A stretch of 38,647 bases of DNA from an uncultured bacterium (GTDB taxonomy: Bacteria > Actinomycetota > Coriobacteriia > Coriobacteriales > Atopobiaceae), in contig CAJMNO010000023.1 in NCBI GenBank assembly GCA_905214865.1, forward strand, positions 1 to 38,647. The letters are read 5' to 3'. The notes beneath the pieces were generated by a model. The model saw only the letters and a program-made list of their open reading frames with translations, had not been told where the DNA came from and did no database searches. How positions within the stretch are numbered: the stretch's first letter is position 1; each line of letters opens with the position of its first letter. Positions 23,718 to 32,182 of this stretch are shown here, in pieces. The translations under genes were made by a program, and so were the position numbers.

Positions 23718-24296
23718 GTGAGGCTTCTTGAGGAGAGAATCAGGCGTGATGGGGTCGTGAAGAGCGACCAGGTGCTCAAGGTCGACTCGTTTCTCAACCA
23801 TCAGATGGACATCGGCCTCTTCAGGGAAATGGCCAGGCAGTGGCACCGGGACTTTGCCGACGCCCCCATCAACAAGGTCCTCACCGTCGAGGCGAGCGGC
23901 ATCGGCATAGCGGCCGTCGTGGCGGAGGAGTTTGGCGTCCCCGCGGTCTTCGCCAAGAAGAGCGAGAGCATCAACATCGACGGGACCTTCTATGCGACCC
24001 GCGTGCGCTCGTTCACCCACCAGAGGGTCTACAGCGTCATCGTCTCCACGCGCTTCCTGGGGCCGGACGACCATGTGCTGATCGTCGACGACTTCATGGC
24101 AAACGGGTGCGCCATGGACGGGCTGCTCCAGATCTGCGACGCGGCGGGGGCCACCGTCGAGGGGGTGGGGATCGCCATCGAGAAGGGCTTCCAGCCGGGT
24201 GGCGACCGCCTCCGTCAGCGCGGCATCCGCGTTGACTCGCTGGCGATTGTCGACTCGATGGACCCCCAGACCGGGGACATCACCTTCAGGGACTAG
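23718..24296 (+). CDS. xpt: Xanthine phosphoribosyltransferase
   Basis: Purine salvage enzyme of 192 aa that joins xanthine to PRPP, giving XMP. GTG 23718 follows the strong purine-rich site GAGGGGAGGGGG. The opening 'MRLLEERIRRDGVVKSDQVLKVDSFLNHQ' region and 'VEASGIGIAAVVAEEFGVP' are typical of Xpt. The PRPP-binding loop is V-L-I-V-D-D-F-M-A-N-G, and 'GVGIAIEKGFQPGGDRL' closes the active site. Length equals the usual 190-195 aa. The following small gene begins 2 bp after its stop, so the two are co-transcribed. No classical purine riboswitch is recognisable upstream. Confidence 0.95.
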   Translation: MRLLEERIRRDGVVKSDQVLKVDSFLNHQMDIGLFREMARQWHRDFADAPINKVLTVEASGIGIAAVVAEEFGVPAVFAKKSESINIDGTFYATRVRSFTHQRVYSVIVSTRFLGPDDHVLIVDDFMANGCAMDGLLQICDAAGATVEGVGIAIEKGFQPGGDRLRQRGIRVDSLAIVDSMDPQTGDITFRD

Positions 24297-24298
24297 CC

Positions 24299-24535
24299 AT
24301 GGGCAGCGGTAGGGCGAGGCGCGACGAGGGGCTTCACATCCGCCTGGAGGGCGAGGATGCCGGCGAGTTCAAGGCCTGCACCAGGAAGCGCCGCTATGCG
24401 AGCGAGGCGGAGGCGAAGAAGGCCGCCGAGAGGAGCTCTCGCCGAAAGGACGCCCCCAAGATCTTCGTGTACCGCTGCGAGTACTGCGGCGGCTGGCACC
24501 TCACGCACCACCGCCCCCGCGGCGGGAGGAAGTAG
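24299..24535 (+). CDS. Small zinc-finger-like basic protein
   Basis: A 78-aa protein beginning 2 bp after the xpt stop (TAG-CC-ATG), so it is translationally coupled to xpt. It is strongly basic, with an Ala/Lys/Arg/Glu helix in the middle ('YASEAEAKKAAERSSRRK', residues 33-50) and a C-terminal C-x2-C-x3-H-x2-H-type cluster: Cys60, Cys63, His67 and His70/71 in 'YRCEYCGGWHLTHH'. Another Cys (27) lies in 'FKACTRKRRY'. This looks like a single zinc finger with nucleic-acid-binding character. I do not recognise a named family. Coding is supported by spacing, codon bias and the intact metal cluster. A terminator follows 21 bp downstream. Confidence 0.75.
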   Translation: MGSGRARRDEGLHIRLEGEDAGEFKACTRKRRYASEAEAKKAAERSSRRKDAPKIFVYRCEYCGGWHLTHHRPRGGRK

Positions 24536-24556
24536 GCGGGGGCATCGCGCGCCACG

Positions 24557-24595
24557 GAGGCTCCCTCGCGGCCGGTGGGTCGGCGAGGGGGCCTC
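24557..24595 (+). terminator. Terminator of the HAD-xpt-zinc-finger unit
   Basis: GAGGCTCCCTCGC (24557-24569) pairs with GCGAGGGGGCCTC (24583-24595), 12 Watson-Crick pairs plus one G-U, around a 13-nt loop. GTTGCGTCGCGTCTCT follows. Confidence 0.7.
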
Positions 24596-24649
24596 GTTGC
24601 GTCGCGTCTCTCCCCTGGGGACTCGGTGGGTCGAGATGGAGTAGAACTT

Positions 24650-24676
24650 GTGGTCGCGCGCGTGGCGCGAGACCAC
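24650..24676 (-). terminator. Terminator of the MATE gene
   Basis: GTGGTCGCGCG (24650-24660) and CGCGAGACCAC (24666-24676) form a stem with a single mismatched base around a 5-nt loop. It lies 36 bp past the MATE stop in its reading direction, and on the minus strand AAGTTCTAC follows. Confidence 0.6.
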
Positions 24677-24711
24677 ACGCTCGGGGCGGATGAGAGGAAC
24701 CGTCGTCGCCG

Positions 24712-26121
24712 CTAGTGCATCGCCTTGGAGAATGACGGGGCCTGCCTGGTGCCCGCCTCCTCTTCGCGGAGCTCCCGGAGGATCGACCATGCCATGGGGA
24801 TGGTCACGCAGAAGGTGATGCAGTCGGTGACCGGCTGGGCAAGCTGGACGCCTGTGATGCCCATGAGGCGGGGGAGTACGAGGACGACCGGGGCCAGGAC
24901 CAGGCCGAGCCTGCAGGCGCCCAGGATGGTCGCGCGCCACATGCGACCGGTCGTCTGCAGGAGGAAGTTGGTGATCATGGCCGTGCCCGTGAGGGGCATG
25001 GTCAGGCTCTCGACCCTGAGGGCGAGAACGCCGACGGCGAGGACCTCGGGGTCGCTCGAGAAGAGGTGGATGAGGGGCTCGGCGAACGCGCAGGTGAGTA
25101 TGCCGATGCCAAAGACCAGGGCGAGCGCCACGCGCACCGAGAAGAAGTAGCCCTCGCGGATGCGCCCGTACCTGCGGGCCCCGTAGTTGTAGCCGATCAG
25201 CGGCTGGAAGCCCTGCCCGATGCCGATCTGCACGTAGTTGCCGAAGCCGGTGATGCGCTGGACGATGGCGAGGGCGGCGATGGCGGCGTCCCCGTAGGGC
25301 CTTGCCGCGCCGTTGAGGAGCGTGGTCGCCACGCCCAGCATGACCTGGCGCACGAAGGAGGGCAGCCCGCCGTTTGCCGCCTCGCGGGCGAAGGCCCCCG
25401 TCGGCCTGATGACCCTGCGGGGCGAGAGGGGGGTGATGCCCACGCGCTGCATCTGGCGCACCAGGAGCAGGAAGCTCAGCCCCTCGCATACCACCGTCGA
25501 CGTGGCGCTTCCCGCTATCCCCATGCCCACCACGTAGATGAGGACGGGGGTGAGGAACATGTTGAGGATGGCGCCCGACATGATGGCGACCATGGAGTAC
25601 AGGGACTCTCCCTCAAAGCGGAGCTGCATGTTGAGCATGAGCGAGCTGCACATGAAGGGCGCCCCCAGGAGGATGATCCCCACGAAGGTGCGGGCGTAGG
25701 GGAGAATGGTGGGGGTTGACCCCGCGAGCACGCAAATGGGGTCGATGAGGAGGTTGCCCACGAGGGCGATGACCGCCCCGGCGGCAAGGGTGCAGACAAG
25801 GCCCGTGCTGGCCATCTCGCACGCCCGGTCCCTCCGCTGGGCGCCCAGGTAACGGGCGATTGCCCCGCCCGTGCCCTGGCCCATGAAGAACCCTACGGCC
25901 TGGATGGCGGTCATGACCACGAACGAGATGCCGATGGCGCCCGCCGCCGACGTGCCGAGCCCGCCCACGAAGAACGTGTCGCTCAGGTTGTAGATGCTCG
26001 TGACCAGGTTGGAGAGGATGGAGGGGGCAGCGAGGGACAAAATGAGGGGGCGGATGGGCTCTTGGGTCATCTGCCTGAACTTCTCGCGTGTCGTGTCCTC
26101 GCCTGCTGCCATGGTTCCCAT
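24712..26121 (-). CDS. MATE family multidrug efflux transporter
   Basis: Inner-membrane cation-coupled exporter of about 469 aa (start ATG 26121; ATG 26112, three codons in, is equally possible, and neither has a strong ribosome site). The frame stays open further upstream, but that part is low-complexity. Twelve hydrophobic segments are expected from the pattern of the sequence. Family features include 'PLILSLAAPSILSNLVTSIYNLSDTFFVGGLG' split over helix 1, 'GFFMGQGTGGAIARYLGA' after it, and the mid-protein 'GIGQGFQPLIGYNYGARRYGR', which is diagnostic of MATE/NorM proteins. Substrate cannot be inferred. A mirror-symmetric repeat array lies 158-389 bp upstream of its start, in what would be its promoter region or the tail of the preceding transcript. 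Confidence 0.9.
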   Translation of the reverse strand: MGTMAAGEDTTREKFRQMTQEPIRPLILSLAAPSILSNLVTSIYNLSDTFFVGGLGTSAAGAIGISFVVMTAIQAVGFFMGQGTGGAIARYLGAQRRDRACEMASTGLVCTLAAGAVIALVGNLLIDPICVLAGSTPTILPYARTFVGIILLGAPFMCSSLMLNMQLRFEGESLYSMVAIMSGAILNMFLTPVLIYVVGMGIAGSATSTVVCEGLSFLLLVRQMQRVGITPLSPRRVIRPTGAFAREAANGGLPSFVRQVMLGVATTLLNGAARPYGDAAIAALAIVQRITGFGNYVQIGIGQGFQPLIGYNYGARRYGRIREGYFFSVRVALALVFGIGILTCAFAEPLIHLFSSDPEVLAVGVLALRVESLTMPLTGTAMITNFLLQTTGRMWRATILGACRLGLVLAPVVLVLPRLMGITGVQLAQPVTDCITFCVTIPMAWSILRELREEEAGTRQAPSFSKAMH

Positions 26122-26278
26122 GGTACGCCTGGAGGCAATGGCATCAGGCGGCCATGGAAAAGTGCTCGGAGAATGAGGCGCCAGGTCGCACGACGGCGTG
26201 TCTGGCGGGCAGCCATCCATGCAATTGGGCGGCTGGGAGGCTTGGAGACGGCGGGACCCGTGCGGGTGGGGAGTCCCC

Positions 26279-26510
26279 GCTTAACATTCTCCGGGCTCGT
26301 GTTGATTGTGGTGCACGGTGCTTAATCCCCCTAGCCCTCATGCGGATTTTGGAGCCGTCTGCTTAATCTTGCTAGCCCTCTTGTGGATTGGGTGACGAAA
26401 ATCCGCACGAGTCCGGGGAAGATTAAGCAGGCATGGGCAGAATCCCCACGAGGCCTAGGAACGTTAAGCATGCCAGGGAAGAACCAGCGAGGGCTCGGGG
26501 AATCCAGGAC
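26279..26510. repeat. Mirror-symmetric array of six ~32-bp repeats with 41-bp period
   Basis: Three direct units start at 26279, 26320 and 26361 (GCTTAACATTCTCCGG..., GCTTAATCCCCCTAGC..., GCTTAATCTTGCTAGC...), each ending in a GATT core. Three inverted units end at 26428, 26469 and 26510, reading on the minus strand GCTTAATCTTCCCCGG..., GCTTAACGTTCCTAGG... and a degenerate sixth copy. Every step is exactly 41 bp, and all three pairs share the same centre (26394.5). The middle pair can fold, with GCTTAATCTT pairing perfectly with AAGATTAAGC. Spacers of about 9 bp differ. The array is more AT-rich than its surroundings, lies between two minus-strand genes and contains no reading frame. Confidence 0.8.
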
Positions 26511-26770
26511 ACGTCCCAACCGTTGCTGCACGTCCATGACCCGGTGAGACTGGCTGCCTTTGGAATGGTGCGACCGCCAGGGGCACGCTCGCGCTGAGGT
26601 CGAGCATGTCGCGCACATGCCGGTGGGATGCCGATGGGGGCAAGAGGGCGGCCCTTCTCGCCCTTCTTTGAGCTCTTTGGTCGGGTGTGGTTTTGCTGCT
26701 CCCGCAGAATATCCTGCCAACGTCGGTAACCGCCGACGCGGGCAACGCCAGCGTTACGGCGACTAGGGTG
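26511..26770. other. Non-coding tail between the repeat array and the membrane-protein stop
   Basis: No gene seen. It contains CGTCGG-TAACCG-CCGACG-type pairing near 26724-26741 and the 12-bp palindrome AACGCCAGCGTT near 26744-26756. Either could be part of the 3' end or terminator of the minus-strand membrane-protein gene, whose stop codon is at 26771-26773. Confidence 0.4.
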
Positions 26771-28498
26771 CTAACCCCTCTCGGACGAGGTGCCCTCCGC
26801 CGGCGCCTGGGGCGAGAGGATCAGCCCCAGCATGAGGGGGGTCGCATACATCAGTGGGAGCGCGTAGCGGGTGATGGCACCAGGGCACACGAGCATCGAC
26901 AGGCTGGCGAGCGCGATAGGGACCATCACGGCCCCGGAGCGGTTGCGGCGATAGAGTGCGGCGAACAGGGTGAGAAGGGGCAGCAGCCCGCCGTAGGTGC
27001 CGATCTTGAGGGCCTGGGGAACCAGCTGGAGGAGCGTGTTGTAGTAGTAGCCGCTGGCGGCGTCGTTGAGCTGCTTCAGGGCATAGGGCTGCGTGGTGTC
27101 GATCCCCGTGTCGCCCTCGTACCTGTCGAGGGCGGGGACGGCCTCCTCGCACGAGGTGACGGGAATCTCGATGGGCGTGGACGGGATGAACAGGCTCCCC
27201 GCCACCTTCACCGTGGACTGCACGTAGTACCAGGGATGCGAGAGCCCCAGATGCGCCCAGGCCTTGAGGTAGGCGTTCACGTCCTTCTTCGAGGCGTCCC
27301 ACTCGTACAGGTTCTTGGTGGGGTCGACGAAGGTGGGGTCGTAGACCTTGAGCACCTGGTCGATGGGCATGACGCGTGCGATGGCCTCGCGGTCCTCCTG
27401 GCTCACGGAGTCCCCGTCGTACTTGAGGACCGTGGCAACCTGCTGCATGGTGAAGCCCAGGCTCTCCTGCCTGCCGCCAGGTGCCAGGTCGAAGCAGGCG
27501 TAGCTCAGCGCGGGGAACGCGACGACCCCCAGTGCCACGGGGACGCAGAGCGCCACGAGGGCGTGTCCCCAGGTGGGCCTGCAGAGCGGCACGAGCACCA
27601 GGAGCGAGGGAACCACCACGTAGGCGCCGACCTTCTTGGTGAGGATGGAGAGGGTCGCGAACGCGATGGTCGCGACCAGGTTGCGTGGCCGTCGGAGGAA
27701 CTCCCCCCGCGTGCGGGCCGTCTCGCAGTAGCACAGGAGGAACGCCAGGAAGAGGGGTGCGAAGAGCGAGTCCTTGAGCATGTCCGCCGCATACCGCGCG
27801 TAGGGGACGAAGACGCAGACGAAGACCGCGACCGCAAGGCGCAGCACGCGCGGGACGCGCAGGCGCTCCAGGTAGCAGGTGGCGGCGGCGAGCACGGTGG
27901 CAGAGAGGACCGCCTGCAGCAGCACGAACGCGCCGTATCCGATGCGCTGGTCGCCCAGTGCCTGACCCAGGTCGTGCGCCGCCCCATAGATGAGGGTGGT
28001 GAGGAAGGGGTCGTGGTCGATGTACTTGTGGTCGATCACCACGCTGACGGCACGGGCTGCGTAGTAGGTGGGGGCCGACGTCGTGGACTGGGCGATCTGG
28101 TGGAGCGTGTCCCAGTCGGTCATGCAGGGCAGGGCGGGGATGACCCAGATGGCCCAGGCGGCGAGGATCACGAGGGCGAGCCTGCGCACGTCTCGCCCGC
28201 AAAATGAGAGCGGGGGGGAGTCGATGAGGCGGTCGTGTCGCGCGCGCACCGCATGCCATGCCGGACCCCACAGAAAGACCAGCGCGGCGAGGAGGCACCA
28301 GAACACCGCGAAGGTCCCCACCAGCGAGAGGAGACCCTCGAGGTACGAGGACGGCTGAAAGTTGATACCGTCGCCGCAGTTGGCCATGGTGGAGACGGCG
28401 GTGACCACCGCGATGACCGCGGCGAGGCAGGTGGCATAGCGCATGGCGCGCGGCTTCCTGGCGTGGAGCGAGCGCGCGAACTTGATGGGGTTGGGCAT
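26771..28498 (-). CDS. Polytopic membrane protein, possibly DUF6020/GT-C-like
   Basis: Integral membrane protein of about 575 aa. ATG 28498 gives a positively charged N-terminus ('KFARSLHARKPR') before the first helix; ATG 19 codons in has a slightly better AGGAAG site, so the exact start is uncertain. About a dozen hydrophobic segments surround extracytoplasmic loops. Two acidic loop motifs, 'PCMTDWDTLHQ' (after the third segment) and 'DHKYIDHDPFLTTLIYGA', resemble the catalytic-loop arrangement of GT-C lipid-linked glycosyltransferases and of the uncharacterised DUF6020 proteins common in Coriobacteriia. A large soluble loop sits between residues about 350 and 480. Function is not established. 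It is divergent from gpmA, from which it is separated by about 134 bp. Confidence 0.75.
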   Translation of the reverse strand: MPNPIKFARSLHARKPRAMRYATCLAAVIAVVTAVSTMANCGDGINFQPSSYLEGLLSLVGTFAVFWCLLAALVFLWGPAWHAVRARHDRLIDSPPLSFCGRDVRRLALVILAAWAIWVIPALPCMTDWDTLHQIAQSTTSAPTYYAARAVSVVIDHKYIDHDPFLTTLIYGAAHDLGQALGDQRIGYGAFVLLQAVLSATVLAAATCYLERLRVPRVLRLAVAVFVCVFVPYARYAADMLKDSLFAPLFLAFLLCYCETARTRGEFLRRPRNLVATIAFATLSILTKKVGAYVVVPSLLVLVPLCRPTWGHALVALCVPVALGVVAFPALSYACFDLAPGGRQESLGFTMQQVATVLKYDGDSVSQEDREAIARVMPIDQVLKVYDPTFVDPTKNLYEWDASKKDVNAYLKAWAHLGLSHPWYYVQSTVKVAGSLFIPSTPIEIPVTSCEEAVPALDRYEGDTGIDTTQPYALKQLNDAASGYYYNTLLQLVPQALKIGTYGGLLPLLTLFAALYRRNRSGAVMVPIALASLSMLVCPGAITRYALPLMYATPLMLGLILSPQAPAEGTSSERG

Positions 28499-28632
28499 GG
28501 ATGGTCTTTCGGGTTCGAAATTGGGGCGCCCGGGACGGGCGGCACGACAGACATGCAGGTGATTCTAGCATCACGGGACGCGGCGTCCTGCATGGCCTGT
28601 GCGACAATGGGGCCGAGGAGAGGGGAGCGGTC

Positions 28633-29415
28633 ATGAGGGACGCACGGCTCGTGGTCATGAGGCATGGGGAGAGCGTCTGGACGGACAAGACCCAGAACCG
28701 CTTTGCCGGCTGGGTGGACGTCCCCCTCACCGAGCGGGGGAGGGAGCAGGCCCGCCACGCCGGCGAGCTCATGGCGGCGGAGGGCATCGCACCCGACGCG
28801 CTCTTCACGTCGCTGCTGCGGCGCACGATCGTCTCGGCCGACATCGCCCTGGACGTGCTCGACCGCATGTGGATTCCCGTGATCCGCACCTGGCGCCTCA
28901 ACGAGCGGCACTACGGGGCTTTTCAGGGGCAGACGCGCCCGGCCATGCGCGAGCGGTACGGCGACGAGCTGTTCCAGGCCTATCGCAGGAGCTTCGACGT
29001 GCGCCCGCCGCAGATTGATCCCTCGTCCCCGTACTTCACCGGAGGCGACCCGCGCTACTCGGCCGCCGCGGGGGACGCCTTGGGCGGCCCCGACCCCAGC
29101 ACCATCAGGAGCGAGTGCCTGAAGGACGTGATCGCCCGCCTGGAGCCCTTCTGGCAGGCGTACGTGGTGCCCGTGCTCCTGCAGGGCAGCACGGTGCTGG
29201 TGGTCACGCACGGCTCGGTGGTGCGGTCGCTCATCAAGGTCATCGAGGGCGTCTCGGACGACCAGATCGTCCACGTCAACGTCCCCACGGGCATCCCGCG
29301 CGTGTACGACTTCAGGGTGGACGCCTTTGGCGGCCTGAAGGTGAGGGGGGAGGGCCGCTACCTCGACCCGGAGGCCGCGGAGGCCGGCATGGTCGAGGTC
29401 CGCTCGCTGGCGTAG
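28633..29415 (+). CDS. gpmA: 2,3-bisphosphoglycerate-dependent phosphoglycerate mutase
   Basis: Glycolytic enzyme of 260 aa converting 3-phosphoglycerate to 2-phosphoglycerate. ATG 28633 follows GAGGAGAGGGGAG. The phospho-histidine motif is R-H-G-E-S with His11. 'NRFAGWVDVPLTERGREQA' binds substrate, 'LNERHYGAFQGQ' carries the acid Glu, and the second catalytic His lies in 'LVVTHGSVVRSL'. The characteristic insertion between these motifs makes it longer than cofactor-independent-type small mutases and matches dPGM. The C-terminus ends 'GIPRVYDF...' plus a short acidic tail. Together with PFOR and the sucrose genes it belongs to central carbon flow, though it is in its own transcription unit. 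Confidence 0.95.
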   Translation: MRDARLVVMRHGESVWTDKTQNRFAGWVDVPLTERGREQARHAGELMAAEGIAPDALFTSLLRRTIVSADIALDVLDRMWIPVIRTWRLNERHYGAFQGQTRPAMRERYGDELFQAYRRSFDVRPPQIDPSSPYFTGGDPRYSAAAGDALGGPDPSTIRSECLKDVIARLEPFWQAYVVPVLLQGSTVLVVTHGSVVRSLIKVIEGVSDDQIVHVNVPTGIPRVYDFRVDAFGGLKVRGEGRYLDPEAAEAGMVEVRSLA

Positions 29416-29422
29416 CGGGGGA

Positions 29423-29437
29423 GAGGGGGCACCCCTC
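29423..29437. terminator. Small hairpin between convergent gpmA and helicase genes
   Basis: GAGGGG (29423-29428), loop GCA, CCCCTC (29432-29437), a 6-bp perfect stem 8 bp after the gpmA stop. It is the only pairing element in the 40-bp gap between the two convergent genes. Confidence 0.4.
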
Positions 29438-29455
29438 CCGGCGCCTGACCCCACC

Positions 29456-32077
29456 CTACGGGTGCAGCAGGTCCTCCACGAAGCCCACGCGGTAGTTGGA
29501 GAAGACCACGGAGCCCTCGTCCTGCGTGGCGTCCAGGTCCACGTCCGCCGCGATGCCAAAGTCGTCGTCGCCGTCCGAGTCGTGGAACATCTGCCGCACG
29601 TGCCACACGTGGTCCTGGCGCTCGTCGGCCTCGTCCACCACCAGGTAGCGCGAGCTGTGCGCGTCCCCGTCGAGGAGGATCTCCCCGTGCTCGTCGTACA
29701 GGCCGTCAAGCGCGTCGCGCCAGCGGGCCTCGCGCCAGCCCCAGTCGCCGTCCAGCTCGCCCAGCCCCGCCTCGTCCCGCACGGCGGCGAACCTCACGCG
29801 GCGCCAGAGGGCGTTGCGAACCAGCAGCGTCACGGCCCTGCGGTCGCGCACCACCACGTCCGCGTCCGGCGCGGCGAGCTCGGCGCCCGCGCCCTCGTCC
29901 GTCTCGGCCTGCGACCACTCGTCCACCAGCGAGGAGTCCACGGTGCGCACCACGAGCCCCAGCCAGTGCACGATGTCCTGCAGGCGCTCGTCCAGCTTGT
30001 CGGCGGGGACCGTGCGGTCGAGCACGCGGTAGGCGTCGCTCAGGTAGCGCAGCAGCGTCCCCTCGCTCCGGGCGATGCCGTAGCGTGCCACGTAGCCCTT
30101 GAAGTCGCTGGCGGTCTCGATCATGTCGCGCAGGACGCTCTTGGGCGAGAGCTCGAAGTCGCTTGCCCAGGGCACCTTCTCGCAGTACTGGGCAAAGGCC
30201 GCCTGGAGCAGCTCCTCCAGCGGCTTGGGGTAAGTGACCTCCTGGATGCGGTCGATCCTCTCGTCGTAGTCCACGCCGTCGGCCTTCATCTGCGCCATGG
30301 CGCGGTCCCTCGCCTGGCGCTCCTGCACGCGCAGGATCTGGCGCGGGTCCTCGAGCGTGGCCTCGACCATGCTGATCACGTCGAGCGCGTAGGTGTCGCT
30401 CTCGCGGTCCAGCAGCTCCAGTGCCGCAAGGAGGAAGGGCGAGAGGGGCTGGTCCAGGGCGAAGTCCTCCGGCAGGTCGACGGTCAGGCCGTACTCAACG
30501 GTCGTCTCGCCGCCCTCCCCCTCAACTTCGCGCCTCTCGACCACGCCGGCGTCGATGAGGGTGGCGAAGATCTCGTCGGCACGGGTCACCAGGCGGAGCT
30601 TCTGCTCGTCGGTCTGGTTGGAGTCGTCGATCAGCCGCATGACGCGGTCGTGGGCGTCGCCGCCCTGCTCCACCTCCGAGAGGACCATGGAGTGCGTGAC
30701 CTTCATGTGGGGGCGCAGCGTCTCGGGCGCCGCCTCGATGAGGTGCTGGAAGGTCTGCTCGTTCCAGCCGACGAAGCCCGCGGGCGGCTTCTTGGTCTTG
30801 ATGCTCCGGGCCTTCTTGGGGTCGCCGCCCGCCTTTGCGAGGGCGCGGGCCTTCTCGATGTCGTAGACGGTCGCCTGGGCGATGACCAGGCCCTCGGTGT
30901 CAAAGCCGGAGCGGCCGGCGCGACCGGCGATCTGGTGGAACTCGCGCGCGTTGAGGCGGCGCTGCCTCCTGCCGTCGAACTTGGTGAGCGAGGTCAGCAG
31001 CACGGTGTGGATGGGCACGTTGATGCCCACGCCCAGCGTGTCGGTGCCGCAGATCACGGGGAGCAGCCCCTGCTGCGCGAGCTTCTCCACCAGCAGGCGG
31101 TAGCGGGGGAGCATGCCGGCGTGGTGGACGCCCACGCCCTGCAGCAGCAGCCTCCGCAATGTCTTGCCAAAGGTGGTGGTGAAGCGGGTCCCGGCGACCG
31201 CCGCCTTGATGGCGTCGCGCTGCTCGCGGGTGCTCACGCCGTAGCTTGCGAGCGACTGGGCGCTGGCGAGGGCACTGTCCTGGGCAAAGTGGACGATGTA
31301 GACGGGCGCGTCGCCGTCGTTGAGGGCGCGCTCGACCGTGGCCTCCAGGCCCGTCTCCACAAACTCGTACGAGAGGGGCACGGGGCGCGGGGCGTCGAGG
31401 ATGCGGTCCACGGGGCGGCCGGTGTGGAGCTCCAATGACTCGGCGATCTGCGTGACGTCGCCCAGTGTGGCGCTCATGAGCAGGAACTGCACGTGGGGGA
31501 GGGTGAGGAGGGGCACCTGCCAGGCCCAGCCGCGGTCGCGGTCGCCGTAGAAGTGGAACTCGTCCATGGCGACGCAGCCCACGTCGGCCCGCTCGCCCTC
31601 GGCGAGGGCGAGGTTGGCCAGGATCTCGGCAGTGCAGCACACGACCGGGGCCTGCGGGTTTATCGTCACGTCGCCCGTGATCATGCCCACGTTGTCGCGC
31701 CCGAGCACGTCCACCATCTCGAAGAACTTCTCGCTCACCAGCGCCTTGATGGGGGCCGTGTAGTAGCTGCGGCGGTCGGTGCACATGGCGATGAAGCACA
31801 TGCCCAGGGCCACGAGCGACTTGCCCGAGCCCGTGGGAGTCCCCAGGATCACGTTGTCGCCGGCGGCCAGGTCGAGGAGCGCCTCCTCCTGGTGGTCCCA
31901 GGGGGTGATCCCGCGGCTCTCGACCCAGCCCAGGAAGAGCTCCAGGGCGTCCTCGGGCGGGATGTTGGGAAAGTGCTCGTCGTCGGGCCAGGGGACCAGC
32001 TGCTCCAGTGAGACGTCCCCCTCCCCGCGTGCCTCGTCCGTCTCGCCTGCCGCGTCGCGCGCGTCGATGTCTGCCAT
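29456..32077 (-). CDS. Ski2-like DEAD/DEAH-box RNA helicase with DUF3516-type C-terminus
   Basis: Superfamily 2 helicase of 873 aa. ATG 32077 follows GGCGGGAGGG on the minus strand. After an acidic N-terminal tail, Walker A is G-T-P-T-G-S-G-K-S (79-87), motif II is D-E-F-H (172-175) and motif III is M-S-A-T-L-G (201-206). Motif VI is H-Q-I-A-G-R-A-G-R-S (381-390), preceded by 'VICGTDTLGVGINVPIHTVL'. This is the Ski2/Mtr4-like core. The remaining 470 residues match the C-terminal region (DUF3516) found in actinobacterial members, with 'LRPHMKVTHSMVLSEVEQGG' at the boundary. Its likely role is RNA unwinding in turnover or ribosome biogenesis. No partner nuclease gene is adjacent. It is a single-gene unit. 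Confidence 0.88.
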   Translation of the reverse strand: MADIDARDAAGETDEARGEGDVSLEQLVPWPDDEHFPNIPPEDALELFLGWVESRGITPWDHQEEALLDLAAGDNVILGTPTGSGKSLVALGMCFIAMCTDRRSYYTAPIKALVSEKFFEMVDVLGRDNVGMITGDVTINPQAPVVCCTAEILANLALAEGERADVGCVAMDEFHFYGDRDRGWAWQVPLLTLPHVQFLLMSATLGDVTQIAESLELHTGRPVDRILDAPRPVPLSYEFVETGLEATVERALNDGDAPVYIVHFAQDSALASAQSLASYGVSTREQRDAIKAAVAGTRFTTTFGKTLRRLLLQGVGVHHAGMLPRYRLLVEKLAQQGLLPVICGTDTLGVGINVPIHTVLLTSLTKFDGRRQRRLNAREFHQIAGRAGRSGFDTEGLVIAQATVYDIEKARALAKAGGDPKKARSIKTKKPPAGFVGWNEQTFQHLIEAAPETLRPHMKVTHSMVLSEVEQGGDAHDRVMRLIDDSNQTDEQKLRLVTRADEIFATLIDAGVVERREVEGEGGETTVEYGLTVDLPEDFALDQPLSPFLLAALELLDRESDTYALDVISMVEATLEDPRQILRVQERQARDRAMAQMKADGVDYDERIDRIQEVTYPKPLEELLQAAFAQYCEKVPWASDFELSPKSVLRDMIETASDFKGYVARYGIARSEGTLLRYLSDAYRVLDRTVPADKLDERLQDIVHWLGLVVRTVDSSLVDEWSQAETDEGAGAELAAPDADVVVRDRRAVTLLVRNALWRRVRFAAVRDEAGLGELDGDWGWREARWRDALDGLYDEHGEILLDGDAHSSRYLVVDEADERQDHVWHVRQMFHDSDGDDDFGIAADVDLDATQDEGSVVFSNYRVGFVEDLLHP

Positions 32078-32109
32078 GGCCCTCCCGCCTGCCTCGCTTT
32101 CAGGGACTG

Positions 32110-32115
32110 AGTATA
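32110..32115 (-). promoter_or_regulatory. Candidate -10 of the helicase gene
   Basis: The minus strand reads TATACT here, 33-38 bp upstream of the helicase start. No convincing -35 lies 16-18 bp further; the DNA there is the GC palindrome at 32130-32151. Confidence 0.35.
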
Positions 32116-32129
32116 GCCGTTGGGCATCC

Positions 32130-32151
32130 CCCGCCCCACGCGTGGGGCGGG
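32130..32151 (-). terminator. 22-bp GC palindrome downstream of the flavin oxidoreductase
   Basis: CCCGCCCCACG and CGTGGGGCGGG are perfect reverse complements meeting at 32140/32141. As RNA it would fold with a minimal loop. It sits 32 bp past the oxidoreductase stop and just upstream of the helicase promoter region, so it is either a terminator or an operator. Confidence 0.5.
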
Positions 32152-32182
32152 TTGCGCTGGCGTGCCATGGCGTGCGTTCCGG

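Noticed and set aside
26279..26510. CRISPR array
   Set aside because: Spacers are only about 9 bp, half the units are inverted, units differ by several bases and there are no cas genes in the window.
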